From: Romboutsia hominis
GTDB taxonomy: Bacteria; Bacillota; Clostridia; Peptostreptococcales; Peptostreptococcaceae
NCBI RefSeq assembly: GCF_900002575.1
Contig: NZ_LN650648.1
Span: forward strand, 620,001 to 684,000
Length of the DNA stretch: 64,000 bases
Reading direction: 5' to 3'
Made by a program: the position numbers and the translations under genes. Shown here piece by piece: positions 1 to 9,554 of the stretch. Under the pieces are notes generated by a model that worked only from the letters and a program-made list of their open reading frames with translations, searched no databases and had not been told where the DNA came from. How positions within the stretch are numbered: the first letter of the stretch is position 1; each line of letters starts with the position of its first letter.

Positions 1-266
1 GAGCTTTAGAAGCTTGTGATGACAAAGAAGGAAGTATGTACCAAGGAATAGACTTAGTATATAAGCAACTTCAAGGAATACTTACAAAGTATGGAGTTGA
101 AGCAATAGAAGCTGAAAATGCAGACTTTGATCCAAATTTACACTTAGCAGTAATGCAAGAAAGTGTTGATGGAGTTGAAGCAAATAAGGTTGTAATGGTA
201 CTTCAAAAAGGATACAAACTAGGAAATAAAGTATTAAGACCAAGTATGGTTAAAGTATCTTGCTAG
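1..266 (+). CDS. grpE: GrpE, nucleotide exchange factor of DnaK (3' end only)
   Basis: The reading frame is open from the left edge (first full codon at base 3), so only the last 88 or so residues are present and the true start lies outside the window. The visible part has the GrpE beta-domain signature: an EGI-type entry (YQGIDLVYKQL), a DPNLHLAVMQ segment, and the closing VLQKGYKLGNKVLRPSMVKV. GrpE releases ADP from DnaK in the cytoplasmic folding cycle. The gene sits 150 bp upstream of dnaK, as in the usual hrcA-grpE-dnaK-dnaJ operon. Identification is secure; the N-terminal coiled coil cannot be seen. Confidence 0.96.
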   Translation, partial: ALEACDDKEGSMYQGIDLVYKQLQGILTKYGVEAIEAENADFDPNLHLAVMQESVDGVEANKVVMVLQKGYKLGNKVLRPSMVKVSC

Positions 267-422
267 TTTGATATAAATAGCAATAAAGTTTAAGAATTTA
301 GCTAAAATATATCTTATGTTCTAGCAAAATTAGAACTTAGATATTTAAATATATAAAATAAATAATAACTAAATTCTATATAGAATAAAAATCATAAAAA
401 ATTATTTAGGAGGAATTTGGTC

Positions 423-2261
423 ATGGGAAAAATAATAGGAATTGACTTAGGAACAACAAACTCTTGTGTAGCAGTATTAGAAGGTGGAGAACCACAAATA
501 ATAACTAATGCAGAAGGTATGAGAACTACTCCATCAGTAGTAGCATTTACTAAGGACGGAGACAGAATAGTAGGGGAGCCTGCAAAAAGACAAGCTGTTA
601 CAAATGCAGATAGAACTATAATATCAATAAAAACTCACATGGGAACAGATTACAAAGTTAATATAGATGGTAAAGATTATACACCACAAGAAATATCAGC
701 TATAATCTTACAAAAATTAAAAGCAGACGCAGAAAGCTACTTAGGGCAACCTGTAACTGAAGCTGTTATAACAGTTCCAGCATACTTCACAGATGCTCAA
801 AGACAAGCAACAAAAGATGCAGGTAGAATAGCAGGACTTGATGTTAAGAGAATAATAAATGAGCCAACTGCTGCTGCACTTGCTTATGGTATGGATAAGT
901 TAGACCAAGATAAAAAAATATTAGTATTTGACTTAGGTGGAGGAACATTTGACGTTTCAGTTCTTGAAATAGGAGATGGAACTTTCGAAGTTTTAGCTAC
1001 TGCTGGTAACAACAGATTAGGTGGAGATGACTTTGACCAAGTATTAATAGACTACTTAGCTGAAGAATTCAAAAAAGCTGAAGGTGTAGACTTAAGAAAT
1101 GATAATATGGCTCTTCAAAGATTAAAAGAAGCTGCTGAAAAGGCTAAAAAAGAGTTATCATCAACAATGACAACTAATGTAAACTTACCTTTCATAACAG
1201 CTACTGCTGAAGGTCCAAAACACTTAACTATGGATATATCAAGAGCTAAGTTTGATGAGTTAACTGCTCATTTAGTAGAAAAAACTATGGAACCAACAAG
1301 AAGGGCATTACAAGATGCAGGTCTTTCAACTTCTGATATAGATGATGTATTATTAGTTGGTGGTTCTACAAGAATACCAGCTGTTCAAGAAGCTGTTAAG
1401 AAATTCATAGGAAAAGAGCCACACAAAGGATTAAACCCAGACGAATGTGTTGCTGCAGGTGCTGCTATACAAGCAGGTGTATTATCTGGAGATGTTAATG
1501 ATTTATTACTTCTAGATGTTACTCCATTATCATTAGGTATAGAAACTATGGGTAACGTAATGACTAAAATAATAGAAAGAAACACTACAATACCAACTAA
1601 GAAGTCACAAGTATTCTCAACTGCTGCTGATAACCAAACTGCTGTTGATATACATGTTCTTCAAGGTGAAAGAAGTATGTCATATGATAACACTACTTTA
1701 GGTAGATTCCAATTAACTGATATACCACCAGCTCCAAGAGGAATACCTCAAATAGAAGTTACTTTCGATATAGATGCTAACGGTATAGTTCACGTTACTG
1801 CTAAAGACTTAGGAACTGGAAAAGAGCAAAAAGTTACTATAACTTCTGGAACTAATTTAAGTGAAGAAGAAATAGAAAAGAAAGTTAAAGAAGCTGAAAT
1901 GAATGCTGAAGCTGATAAGCAAAAGAAAGATAAAATAGAAGCATTAAACCAAGCTGATTCAACTATATACCAAACAGAAAAAACTTTAAATGAATTAGGT
2001 GACAAAGTAAGCGCTGAAGATAAGAGTGCTATAGAAGCTGCAATAGCTGAACTTAAGGCAGTTAAAGATAAAGAAGAGTCAACAGGTGAAGAAATAAGAA
2101 AAGCTATGGATGAAGTTATGAACAAATTCCATAAGGTTTCTGAAATGATGTATCAACAAGCACAAGCTGAGGCTGGGGCTCAGGGTGGCGAAACTGGTCA
2201 AGGTGCTCAAGACGATAACGTTGTAGATGCTGACTTCACAGAAGTAAATGACGAAAAATAG
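423..2261 (+). CDS. dnaK: DnaK, Hsp70 chaperone
   Basis: ATP-dependent cytoplasmic chaperone of about 612 residues, the usual length for Firmicutes. It opens with the Hsp70 phosphate-1 motif [10 protein letters not shown] and carries [10 protein letters not shown] and the adenosine motif [13 protein letters not shown] near residue 330. The substrate-binding domain follows from about residue 380, then a helical lid and a disordered tail rich in Gly, Gln and Ala that ends with the typical acidic DADFTEV motif. The start is placed at ATG 423, nine bases after AGGAGG (408-413). The in-frame TTG at 417 is only three bases from that site and is rejected. It belongs to the grpE-dnaK-dnaJ heat-shock operon; any CIRCE element would lie upstream of hrcA outside the window. 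Confidence 0.98.
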   Translation: MGKIIGIDLGTTNSCVAVLEGGEPQIITNAEGMRTTPSVVAFTKDGDRIVGEPAKRQAVTNADRTIISIKTHMGTDYKVNIDGKDYTPQEISAIILQKLKADAESYLGQPVTEAVITVPAYFTDAQRQATKDAGRIAGLDVKRIINEPTAAALAYGMDKLDQDKKILVFDLGGGTFDVSVLEIGDGTFEVLATAGNNRLGGDDFDQVLIDYLAEEFKKAEGVDLRNDNMALQRLKEAAEKAKKELSSTMTTNVNLPFITATAEGPKHLTMDISRAKFDELTAHLVEKTMEPTRRALQDAGLSTSDIDDVLLVGGSTRIPAVQEAVKKFIGKEPHKGLNPDECVAAGAAIQAGVLSGDVNDLLLLDVTPLSLGIETMGNVMTKIIERNTTIPTKKSQVFSTAADNQTAVDIHVLQGERSMSYDNTTLGRFQLTDIPPAPRGIPQIEVTFDIDANGIVHVTAKDLGTGKEQKVTITSGTNLSEEEIEKKVKEAEMNAEADKQKKDKIEALNQADSTIYQTEKTLNELGDKVSAEDKSAIEAAIAELKAVKDKEESTGEEIRKAMDEVMNKFHKVSEMMYQQAQAEAGAQGGETGQGAQDDNVVDADFTEVNDEK

Positions 2262-2343
2262 GTTACGAAAATATATAGTTTAATATATAATAGAAAAGAG
2301 TATCTTTTCATAAGTAGATAGTTATATACTAATACTTAAAAAT

Positions 2344-2386
2344 AATAATAGCTTGTAGTATGATATTCTACAAGCTATTATTTTGT
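2344..2386 (+). terminator. Hairpin between dnaK and dnaJ
   Basis: A 15-bp perfect stem (2344-2358 with 2368-2382) around a 9-base loop, followed by a short T run. It lies inside the operon, so it probably gives partial termination or protects the upstream dnaK message, lowering dnaJ relative to dnaK. That role is inferred. Confidence 0.75.
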
Positions 2387-2409
2387 AATAATAAAGGTGG
2401 TGACAAATA

Positions 2410-3564
2410 ATGAGTGCTAAGAGAGATTATTATGAGGTGCTTGGTGTAGATAAAAGTGCCGATGCTCAAGCCCTTAAAAAAGCATATAGAAAACTTGCTA
2501 TGAAGTATCACCCAGATAGAAATCCTGGTGATAAAGAAGCAGAAGAAAAATTCAAGGAAATAAATGAAGCGTACGAAGTATTATCAGATGATAGTAAAAG
2601 ACAAATGTACGATCAATTCGGACATGATGGTGTAAACGGTCAAGGAGGATTTGGTGGCCAAGGAGGATTTGGTGGTCAAGGATTCGGTGGATTTGAAGAT
2701 ATATTTGGTGACATGTTTGGTGATATATTCGGAGGTGGATTTAGCAGTGGTAGAGCCAGAAGAAGAGGTCCAGAGCGTGGAGCAGATATAAAACAAAGTG
2801 TTAGTATAAGCTTTGAAGAAGCTGCATTTGGAAAGAAAGTATCTGTAAAGATAAATAGAAGTGAAGAGTGCGAAGAATGCCATGGAAGCGGAGCTAAGCC
2901 AGGAACATCTAAGAAAACTTGTCCAACATGTAATGGTACTGGAGAAGTTAGAACTGTTCAAAGAACTCCATTTGGTAATATAGCATCAAGTAGACCTTGT
3001 AGTGCTTGTAATGGAGAAGGTGAAGTTATAGAATCACCATGTCCAAAGTGTCACGGTAAGGGATATAATAGAAAAGTTAAGACTATAGAAGTTGATATAC
3101 CAGCAGGTATAGATGATGGACAAATGATAAAATTATCAGGTCAAGGTGAAGTTGGATCTAAAGGTGGACCAAGAGGAGATTTATATATAATAGTTAATGT
3201 TAAACCTCATCCATTATTTACAAGAGAAGGAACTGACATATACTTTGATATGCCAATAACATTTGTTCAAGCTGCATTAGGAGATGAAATAGAAGTTCCA
3301 ACACTAGATGGAAAAGTTAAGTATACAATACCAGAAGGAACTCAAACTGGAACTGTATTTAGACTAAGAGAAAAAGGTATACCAAGACTTAGAGGTAACT
3401 CAAGAGGTGACCAATATGTTAAGGTTATAGTTGATACTCCTAAGAAATTAAATGAAAAGCAAAAAGAAATACTAAGAGAATTTGCTAAAGAATGTGGAGA
3501 AGATGTTCACGAAAAGAAAAAGACTTTTGGACAAAAAATAGAAGACATGTTTAAAAGAAAGTAA
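2410..3564 (+). CDS. dnaJ: DnaJ, Hsp40 co-chaperone
   Basis: Type I Hsp40 of 384 residues that delivers substrates to DnaK and stimulates its ATPase. The domain order is complete: J domain with the HPD motif ([10 protein letters not shown], about residues 30-40), a Gly/Phe-rich linker with repeated GGQGGFGG units (about 75-115), four CxxCxGxG zinc-finger repeats ([32 protein letters not shown], about 150-220) and the C-terminal substrate domains. The ATG follows an AGGTGGTGA ribosome site. It is last in the chaperone operon and is closed by a strong terminator. Confidence 0.98.
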   Translation: MSAKRDYYEVLGVDKSADAQALKKAYRKLAMKYHPDRNPGDKEAEEKFKEINEAYEVLSDDSKRQMYDQFGHDGVNGQGGFGGQGGFGGQGFGGFEDIFGDMFGDIFGGGFSSGRARRRGPERGADIKQSVSISFEEAAFGKKVSVKINRSEECEECHGSGAKPGTSKKTCPTCNGTGEVRTVQRTPFGNIASSRPCSACNGEGEVIESPCPKCHGKGYNRKVKTIEVDIPAGIDDGQMIKLSGQGEVGSKGGPRGDLYIIVNVKPHPLFTREGTDIYFDMPITFVQAALGDEIEVPTLDGKVKYTIPEGTQTGTVFRLREKGIPRLRGNSRGDQYVKVIVDTPKKLNEKQKEILREFAKECGEDVHEKKKTFGQKIEDMFKRK

Positions 3565-3596
3565 TTTATAAACAAGTAAATATAACAAAAGATAAA

Positions 3597-3629
3597 AGAG
3601 ACATAGTTTAAACTATGTCTCTTTTTTTT
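3597..3629 (+). terminator. Intrinsic terminator after dnaJ
   Basis: A perfect 26-base palindrome (3597-3622) is followed by seven more T residues. It ends the chaperone operon, and with flanking A residues it may also act on the opposite strand against cfa transcription. Confidence 0.92.
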
Positions 3630-3688
3630 AAAATGTACACATTTCATAATATAATTTAAAAAATTATAGAATAAAATTTACTCATTTT

Positions 3689-4876
3689 TTAATCTTTATA
3701 AATATATTCTCTTGTCATACTTATTTCATTATTAACACCTTTGCTCATTAAGATCTGATGTAGGTCTATAACTCCATTATTAAAACAAGCAGCACAAGAA
3801 GAAAGGTATAAGTCCCACATTCTTACGAATTCTTCATCAAACATATCCTCTACAACATCTCTTTGTTTATCAAAGTTTTTATACCACTCAACTAAAGTTT
3901 TAGTATAATGTCTTCTTAAACTTTCAACATCTAATGTATAAAAATTATATTTAGGAAGTAAGTCTATAATTTCACGTAGTGAAGGAATAACTCCACCTGG
4001 GAATATGTATTTTCTAATCCAAGCATCGCCAGGAGATTCAACTAAACCACTTATATAATGTAATAAGAATAACCCTTTAGGTTTTAATACACTATTTACA
4101 TTTTTAAAGTATAAATCATAGTGTTCACGACCAACATGTTCTAACATACCAACACTTACAATTTTATCAAACATCATACCAGATGTTTCAAGATTTCTAT
4201 AGTCCATAAGTTTTACTTGTAAATAGTCTTGAAGTCCTTCCTCTACTATTCTTTCATTAAATCTTTTATATTGTTCCTCACTTAGTGTAATACCAGTTCC
4301 TTTAATTTTATATTTCTTAGCGGCTTCTATAAGAAGATATCCCCAACCACATCCTATATCTAGTAAAGTTTCACCTTCTGATAGATCTAATTTTTTTAAA
4401 ATATGATGTATTTTGTTCATTTGAGCTTGGTATAAAGTATCATCATCATTTTCGAAGTAAGCACAAGAATAACTTAAAGTATCGTCTAGCCAAAGGCTAT
4501 AGAAATCATTTCCTATATCATAGTGAGAACAAACCTCTAATTTTTGATTCTTTTCATTTCCTGCTTTATGGAATAGTTTTGATAATTTTGCAAAGTTAGT
4601 ATGAAAATGTTCTTTTTGACAGCTAAATAAAGCATCTAAGACTAGTAGTAAATCACCATCAATATCAATATCTTTTTTCATGTATGCTTCCCCTAAAGCT
4701 AACGATGTACTATTTAATAAATCTTTTTTACTAATTGGCTTATTAAAGTAAACCTTAAACTTAGGCTCATCTTGCCCAATTAAGAATTCTTCTCCATCCC
4801 AAAGTTTTACCTCAAATGTACTTGAGTCAAGTTTTGAAAGAAATTCTTTTATAAATATTTTGTCTATGCTGTTCAT
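3689..4876 (-). CDS. cfa: Cyclopropane-fatty-acyl-phospholipid synthase
   Basis: SAM-dependent methyltransferase of 395 residues that adds a methylene bridge to cis double bonds of membrane phospholipid acyl chains. The N-terminal half has the family's small lipid-binding domain. The catalytic domain shows YDIGNDFYSLWLDDTLSYSCAYF-type residues near 120-145 and the SAM motif LDIGCGWG near 168, followed by GITLSEEQ and a VSVGMLEHVG segment. Length fits the family (380-400). The ATG is preceded by GAGGTG. It appears monocistronic, converging on dnaJ. Membrane cyclopropanation usually accompanies stationary phase or acid stress. Confidence 0.94.
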   Translation of the reverse strand: MNSIDKIFIKEFLSKLDSSTFEVKLWDGEEFLIGQDEPKFKVYFNKPISKKDLLNSTSLALGEAYMKKDIDIDGDLLLVLDALFSCQKEHFHTNFAKLSKLFHKAGNEKNQKLEVCSHYDIGNDFYSLWLDDTLSYSCAYFENDDDTLYQAQMNKIHHILKKLDLSEGETLLDIGCGWGYLLIEAAKKYKIKGTGITLSEEQYKRFNERIVEEGLQDYLQVKLMDYRNLETSGMMFDKIVSVGMLEHVGREHYDLYFKNVNSVLKPKGLFLLHYISGLVESPGDAWIRKYIFPGGVIPSLREIIDLLPKYNFYTLDVESLRRHYTKTLVEWYKNFDKQRDVVEDMFDEEFVRMWDLYLSSCAACFNNGVIDLHQILMSKGVNNEISMTREYIYKD

Positions 4877-4983
4877 AATAATTTTTCACCTCTATAAAAA
4901 CCATACCCAAAAATTACCATATGAAAACAAAATATTATATAAAAAAATAGAAATATATTTAAATACATTCCTATTTTTTAATT

Positions 4984-5526
4984 TTATATAGATATTATCG
5001 CTAATGTTTGAAGTTGGGTAAATATACCCTGAGAAAGGTCTGAGATAGTTTTTTTATTCATATCCATCTCCTTTAAAGCCAGGAATGTTATGAATGCATT
5101 TAATAAAACTTTTTCATAAATATAAAAGTATGTATATTTATCGTTTAAATACTCTTTATTTCTTATAGATTCATTTATAAGATTAAGTTCATCAACTGTA
5201 GCATGAGTTACTGCCATAACAGTAGTTGAATCTATATTTTCATCTTTTACTGATTTAAATTTTTGAAGTGAGAAAGTATTTAAATCTACTAAAACTTTAT
5301 GTATATCTTTAAAATTTTTGTCTTTTAATTCATCCTTAGTTTTTATTAACAAAATATTAGAACGGTTTGTTATATCATCTATTTTTTCCTTATAAAATCC
5401 AAGTAGTGAATTTAATTTTATATTGTCTTCTATTTCTTTATTATCATCTTTAAGTTGCAAATTCTTATATTTATCTGATACTTTTTGTATATCTTTAAAT
5501 AACTTTAATCTCTCAAATCTTTCCAT
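4984..5526 (-). CDS. Hypothetical protein, all-helical
   Basis: I do not recognise this 180-residue protein. It is rich in Lys, Asp, Asn, Leu and Ile, has no signal peptide or clear membrane span, and is predicted by eye to be mostly alpha-helical, with a hydrophobic C-terminal third (YFYIYEKVLLNAFITFLAL). It contains no cysteine. The ATG follows a clear AAGGGGG ribosome site, so it is probably translated. It is divergent from the ROK kinase gene and lies about 107 bp upstream of cfa on the same strand without an obvious terminator between them, so the two might be cotranscribed. Confidence 0.7.
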   Translation of the reverse strand: MERFERLKLFKDIQKVSDKYKNLQLKDDNKEIEDNIKLNSLLGFYKEKIDDITNRSNILLIKTKDELKDKNFKDIHKVLVDLNTFSLQKFKSVKDENIDSTTVMAVTHATVDELNLINESIRNKEYLNDKYTYFYIYEKVLLNAFITFLALKEMDMNKKTISDLSQGIFTQLQTLAIISI

Positions 5527-5774
5527 AATAAACCCCCTTAAGTTGTTATTATATATACTATATAGTATAAATCATTGGAAATATATAATAAAGAAAATGT
5601 TTTTTAGATTGTATTTTCAATTGAAAAGGAATTTATTTTTAGAAAAAAATAAATAATTTAAATTTTGGTAAAAAAATTAATAATATAAGATAGAATTAAA
5701 TTAAGGTAGCATTTATAATATAATTAAGTTAAAAAATTACCATGTTATAATTAGATTTACTAAGGAGGAGAAGC

Positions 5775-6713
5775 ATGTATTTTGTAGGAGTGGATATTGG
5801 AGGAACAGGAATACAAGCAGGGATAGTTAATGAAAATGGTGAAATACTTTTTAGAAAAGAGTGTAAGACTAATTCTTTAGATGGATTTGAAAATGTTATG
5901 AATGATATAGAATATTTAGTGAGGGGATTACTAAAAGAAAATAATTTAGATATGAGAGATATAAAGTCTATAGGATTTGGTGTACCAGGTTTTATAAATA
6001 AACAAGGTATGGCAACTGCTGTAAACTTAGGTTGGGAAGACGTTAATTTTATAGAGTCTTTAAAAAATAGATTTAATGAAGTTGATGTGTATGCTGAAAA
6101 CGATGCAACAGTTGCAGCATTGGCAGAAGCTAAATCAGGAAGTATGAAAGGAAAAAATTGTGCTGTTATGTATACACTAGGAACTGGTGTAGGTGGTGGA
6201 ATAATAATAAATGGTAAAGCATTTTCAGGTGCACATGGTATGGGATCTGAACTAGGGCATGTTATAATAGGTGAGAATTACTTTGACTGTAATTGTGGAA
6301 ATAACGGGTGCTTGGAAACTTTCTGCTCGGCAACAGCCATAATAAAGTATGCACAAAGGCTAATAAAAGAAGGAAGAGCAAGCATAATATTGGATATGGT
6401 AAATGGTAATTTAGAAGATATAAATGCTAAGATAGTATTTGATGCTTATAGAGAAAATGATGAAGTAGCAGTAGAAACTATAAATAGATTTAAACTTTAC
6501 TTATCCAAGGCAATAGCTAATATAGTAAACACATTAGACCCAGATATAATATCACTAGGTGGAGGAGTGTCAAGAGCTAGTGATATTATACTTTCTGGAT
6601 TAAAAGAATTAGTAAGAGAGCAGCTTGTATTTAAAAACAATGAATTTGCAGACATAGTATGTGCAAATTTAGGAGCCGATGCAGGTATAATAGGAGCAGC
6701 ATTTTTAAGTTAA
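5775..6713 (+). CDS. ROK-family glucokinase
   Basis: Cytoplasmic sugar kinase of 312 residues in the ROK family, most likely phosphorylating glucose with ATP. It shows the N-terminal ATP-binding DIGGTGIQAG motif, the ROK catalytic region ENDATVAALAEA near residues 105-118, a GTGVGGGIIINGK sugar-site loop and the zinc-binding CxCGxxGCxE motif (CNCGNNGCLE, about 174-183). The ATG is preceded by AGGAGGAG. It is monocistronic with its own terminator. N-acetylglucosamine, N-acetylmannosamine or fructose kinases share these motifs, so the exact sugar is not proven; similarity to clostridial GlkA-type proteins makes glucose the best guess. Confidence 0.88.
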   Translation: MYFVGVDIGGTGIQAGIVNENGEILFRKECKTNSLDGFENVMNDIEYLVRGLLKENNLDMRDIKSIGFGVPGFINKQGMATAVNLGWEDVNFIESLKNRFNEVDVYAENDATVAALAEAKSGSMKGKNCAVMYTLGTGVGGGIIINGKAFSGAHGMGSELGHVIIGENYFDCNCGNNGCLETFCSATAIIKYAQRLIKEGRASIILDMVNGNLEDINAKIVFDAYRENDEVAVETINRFKLYLSKAIANIVNTLDPDIISLGGGVSRASDIILSGLKELVREQLVFKNNEFADIVCANLGADAGIIGAAFLS

Positions 6714-6732
6714 AAATAAATATAACTATCTG

Positions 6733-6773
6733 AAAATAAATCTTAAGAAAAAATATTCTTAAGATTTATTTTT
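6733..6773 (+). terminator. Intrinsic terminator after ROK kinase
   Basis: A 17-bp stem (6733-6749 with 6756-6772) with a short A/T loop and trailing T residues. The rest of 6774-7033 is A/T-rich leader DNA for the two-component operon; it includes GTAACACTTA and GTTAACATTA sequences that could be regulator half-sites, but I cannot assign them. Confidence 0.85.
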
Positions 6774-7033
6774 ATGTAAATTTTTAAAGGTAACACTTAG
6801 GACATAGTATTTCTTTTAATTTTTATTTAAAGTTAACATTACAATGAGGGATTAAATAAAGTGATTATACTTTTACTATAAAAATTTTTCTAATAAAAAT
6901 TAGATATTATCTAGAATATGATAAATCGTAATCTCTATTTTTAGTATATAAGCAAGAATATACAAATTATGACAAAAAGGTATTATATAATAAAAATATC
7001 ATAAAGCATAAGATTACTAAGGGAGTGTGTGTA

Positions 7034-7723
7034 TTGAGTAAAAAACTTATTTTAATATGTGATGACCAAGAAACAATACATGAAACAATAGGTCAGTATC
7101 TAAAATCTGAGGGAATGGATTATATATCAGCATATGATGGATTAGATGGAGTAGAAAAAGTTAATAGGTATAATCCAGATTTAATACTATTAGATTTAAT
7201 GATGCCTAAAATGTTTGGAACTGATGTATGTAAAGAAATAAGAAAAAATAGTAATGTACCTATAATAATGCTTACAGCCAAGGGGGAAACTGTAGATAGA
7301 ATAATAGGTCTTGAAATAGGTGCAGATGATTATATTACAAAGCCATTTTCACCAAGAGAAGTAGTTACAAGAATAAAAACAGTGTTAAGAAGAAGTGGAA
7401 ATAGTGATATTTCGAAACATAAAAATGTAATAGTACAAGGTAATTTGAAGATTGATATAGAAAGTCATGAAGTTTATATAGATGGTAATTTAGTAAGTAT
7501 AACACCAAAAGAAATGAAAACATTTTATATGTTGGCTTCTAATTCAGGAAAGACTTTAACTAGAGAATATATATTATCAGAAGTATGGGGATATGATTAC
7601 TTTGGAGATACAAGAGTTGTAGACACTCAAATAAAAAGACTTAGAAAAAAAATTAGTCAATTTGAAGTTGATTGGGAAATAAAATCTATTTACGGTGTTG
7701 GATATAAGTTTGAGGTAATTTAA
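7034..7723 (+). CDS. OmpR/PhoB-family response regulator
   Basis: DNA-binding response regulator of about 229 residues. The receiver domain (1-120) has the acidic pair (ICDDQ), the phospho-acceptor Asp in DLILLDLMMP, the Thr in MLTAKG and the Lys in ITKPFSP. The C-terminal winged helix (about 135-229) carries the family's TPKEMKTFYML and RVVDTQIKRLRKKI segments. I favour TTG 7034 as start: the AAGGGA site at 7019-7024 is nine bases upstream, whereas GTG 7025 touches it. The stop codon overlaps the kinase ATG by one base, so the pair is translationally coupled. The stimulus is unknown. Confidence 0.93.
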   Translation: MSKKLILICDDQETIHETIGQYLKSEGMDYISAYDGLDGVEKVNRYNPDLILLDLMMPKMFGTDVCKEIRKNSNVPIIMLTAKGETVDRIIGLEIGADDYITKPFSPREVVTRIKTVLRRSGNSDISKHKNVIVQGNLKIDIESHEVYIDGNLVSITPKEMKTFYMLASNSGKTLTREYILSEVWGYDYFGDTRVVDTQIKRLRKKISQFEVDWEIKSIYGVGYKFEVI

Positions 7724-9150
7724 TGAGTAAGTGTCTATTTAAGAAAATATATAAGACTATTGGACTATCAAGTATAGTATTTGCCTTTATTTCAATATTA
7801 TTTTGTAGTGTTATAGTCAAGCAGTATTTTATAAAAATAGAAATGGAAGAAATTGAACAAAAGCTAGATGAGACTATATATAGATATCATGGGGAAAATC
7901 ATCAATTAGCTGAGCGATTAAAAATAGCACTAGGAAGTGGGATTATAATAAATGGATATGACTTTCTTGGCAAACAGGCATTTAGATATTACACTATAGA
8001 TGAGTCAAAGCATAATATTGACTACGAAAAAGTAAATGAAACAATAGGTAAGCAAATAAAACATATATTAGATGGAGAATCAATAAAAGGCGTAACTAAA
8101 GTTGATGGAATAGATGGTAATTCAATTTTTGTAGCCAAACCTATAATTCAGGATGAAAAAGTATTTGGGGCTGTAATTGCTATAAAACCGCAAAGTGAAC
8201 TAAATAAAACCTTACTAAGTTTTTATACCATATTGATAGTTAGCTTAATATTGCTTTTAATATCTACAGCTGTTCCTGTATATTTAGTAACAAAAAAAAC
8301 ATTAAAGCCTTTGAAAGATATAACAGATGTTACTATTAATATGTCTAAAGGAGATTTTTCAAAAAGAATAGATGAAAGTGAAAGTAAAGATGATGAATTT
8401 GGAGAGCTAATAAAGGCATTTAACTATTTATCATATAAATTAGAACAAAATGATAAAGATATAAAATTACTAGAAAAAATGCGAAGAGATTATGTAGCTA
8501 ATATATCTCATGAATTAAAAACTCCGATAACATCTATTAGAGCAGTGGCAGAATCATTAAATGATGACATGATAGACTGGGTAGATAGAAAACGATATTA
8601 TAGCATGATACTTAGAGAGTCAGTAAGACTACAAGCTTTAATAAAAGATATGTTAGAATTATCAAGGCTTCAAAATCCTAATGAAGTAATTGAAAAACAA
8701 TCACTTTGTATGGGATGTATAATAAAAGAAGTGAGGGAAAAATTTGAAGTAATAGCTGAAGATTTAGATATAAATTTTATAACACCATCTGAGGAAGTTA
8801 AATATAATAAGGTATTTACAAATTATAACCGAGTAATACAGGTACTTGTAATACTATTAGATAATGCTTTTAAGTTTACAGATGAAGAAGGAACAGTTTC
8901 TGTAGAAATTGAAGAAGAAGAGGAGTTTATTAAGGTAATAGTGTCAGATACAGGCTCTGGAATAGAGGATGAAGATTTATTATTTGTATTTGATAGATTT
9001 TATAAAGCAGATAAATCTAGAAAATCAGAAGGAACAGGAATAGGACTATCCATAGCAGCTGAGATAATGACTAGATTAGATGAGAAAATATATGTAGAGT
9101 CTGAGGTAGGAGTTGGTTCTAGGTTTATATTTACACTACATTACAAGTAA
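7723..9150 (+). CDS. Membrane sensor histidine kinase
   Basis: Partner kinase of the preceding regulator, 475 residues. The layout is TM1 (about 12-33), an extracellular sensor region (35-160), TM2 (about 168-190), HAMP (190-245), a HisKA dimerisation domain with the phosphorylated His at about residue 263 (NISHELKTP) and a HATPase domain with the N box LDNAFKF, G1 box DTGSGI and G2 box GTGIGLSI. This is the PhoR/WalK-like class. Two genes overlap by one base, and a small Cys-rich gene follows closely, probably in the same transcript. Confidence 0.93.
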   Translation: MSKCLFKKIYKTIGLSSIVFAFISILFCSVIVKQYFIKIEMEEIEQKLDETIYRYHGENHQLAERLKIALGSGIIINGYDFLGKQAFRYYTIDESKHNIDYEKVNETIGKQIKHILDGESIKGVTKVDGIDGNSIFVAKPIIQDEKVFGAVIAIKPQSELNKTLLSFYTILIVSLILLLISTAVPVYLVTKKTLKPLKDITDVTINMSKGDFSKRIDESESKDDEFGELIKAFNYLSYKLEQNDKDIKLLEKMRRDYVANISHELKTPITSIRAVAESLNDDMIDWVDRKRYYSMILRESVRLQALIKDMLELSRLQNPNEVIEKQSLCMGCIIKEVREKFEVIAEDLDINFITPSEEVKYNKVFTNYNRVIQVLVILLDNAFKFTDEEGTVSVEIEEEEEFIKVIVSDTGSGIEDEDLLFVFDRFYKADKSRKSEGTGIGLSIAAEIMTRLDEKIYVESEVGVGSRFIFTLHYK

Positions 9151-9170
9151 AATTAAAGTAGGTGCATTTA

Positions 9171-9407
9171 ATGGAGATATTCATATTTATATTAATAACA
9201 AATCTTATAGATAAAAATAGTGGAAATGATAATGTAAGAAATAGAAAGTATAATAGTTTTAATCCTAATTCTAATAATATAAATAATAATACTTTTATGG
9301 ACAACTATAATGGTTTTAATATTCAAGATTGTGAATGCAATGACTTTGGCCATGATTTTTGTGGTGATACTATAATGGATTCTAGTTGTGATTGTAATTG
9401 TGATTAA
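9171..9407 (+). CDS. Small Asn-rich, Cys-rich hypothetical protein
   Basis: A 78-residue protein I do not recognise. The first 13 residues are hydrophobic (MEIFIFILITNLI), the middle is Asn-rich, and the acidic tail carries six cysteines in pairs (DCEC, FC, SCDCNC) with a nearby His. The tail could bind metal or form disulfides. ATG 9171 is six bases after AGGTG; an in-frame GTG at 9162 overlaps that site and is rejected. It lies 20 bp after the kinase and its stop codon overlaps a strong terminator, so it reads as the last gene of the two-component operon. Its nearness to the Ni/Co transporter is suggestive only. Confidence 0.65.
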   Translation: MEIFIFILITNLIDKNSGNDNVRNRKYNSFNPNSNNINNNTFMDNYNGFNIQDCECNDFGHDFCGDTIMDSSCDCNCD

Positions 9408-9430
9408 AAAGGAGCTTATGCTCCTTTTTT
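9406..9430 (+). terminator. Intrinsic terminator of the two-component operon
   Basis: A 10-bp stem (9406-9415 with 9420-9429) with a TTAT loop and a T tract. It begins inside the stop codon of the small Cys-rich gene. Confidence 0.92.
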
Positions 9431-9461
9431 ATTACAAAAAATCTTAAAAATTAAATTCTTA

Positions 9462-9487
9462 CTAAAAATGACAGAAGTTTGACATAA
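9462..9487 (+). promoter_or_regulatory. Putative operator shared with the ABC importer
   Basis: This 26-base element matches 13613-13638 at 22 positions. Both start CTAAAAATGACA and end TGACATAA, with two TGACA direct repeats. Here it overlaps the -35 region of the ECF transporter promoter. A metal-responsive repressor site is the simplest reading, but the regulator is unknown. Confidence 0.55.
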
Positions 9488-9507
9488 AAAAGACACAATT
9501 ATATTTT
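9479..9507 (+). promoter_or_regulatory. Likely sigma-A promoter of the Ni/Co ECF operon
   Basis: A consensus -35 TTGACA (9479-9484) is followed by a 17-base spacer and TATTTT (9502-9507). The leader to the first ATG is about 45 bases and carries AGGAGGA. There is no room for a cobalamin riboswitch. Confidence 0.6.
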
Positions 9508-9554
9508 AAAATTAAGGGGAAGAGTCAAGCAAAAGAGATGTTTAGGAGGAAGTT

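Noticed and set aside
1385-2125. Minus-strand ORFs opposite dnaK
   Set aside because: They mirror the dnaK coding frame, have no ribosome sites and encode low-complexity Ser/Leu-rich sequence.
9431-9554. Cobalamin or NiCo riboswitch upstream of the ECF operon
   Set aside because: The spacer is too short and shows no B12-box or NiCo-type helices; a plain sigma-A promoter with a 45-base leader explains it.
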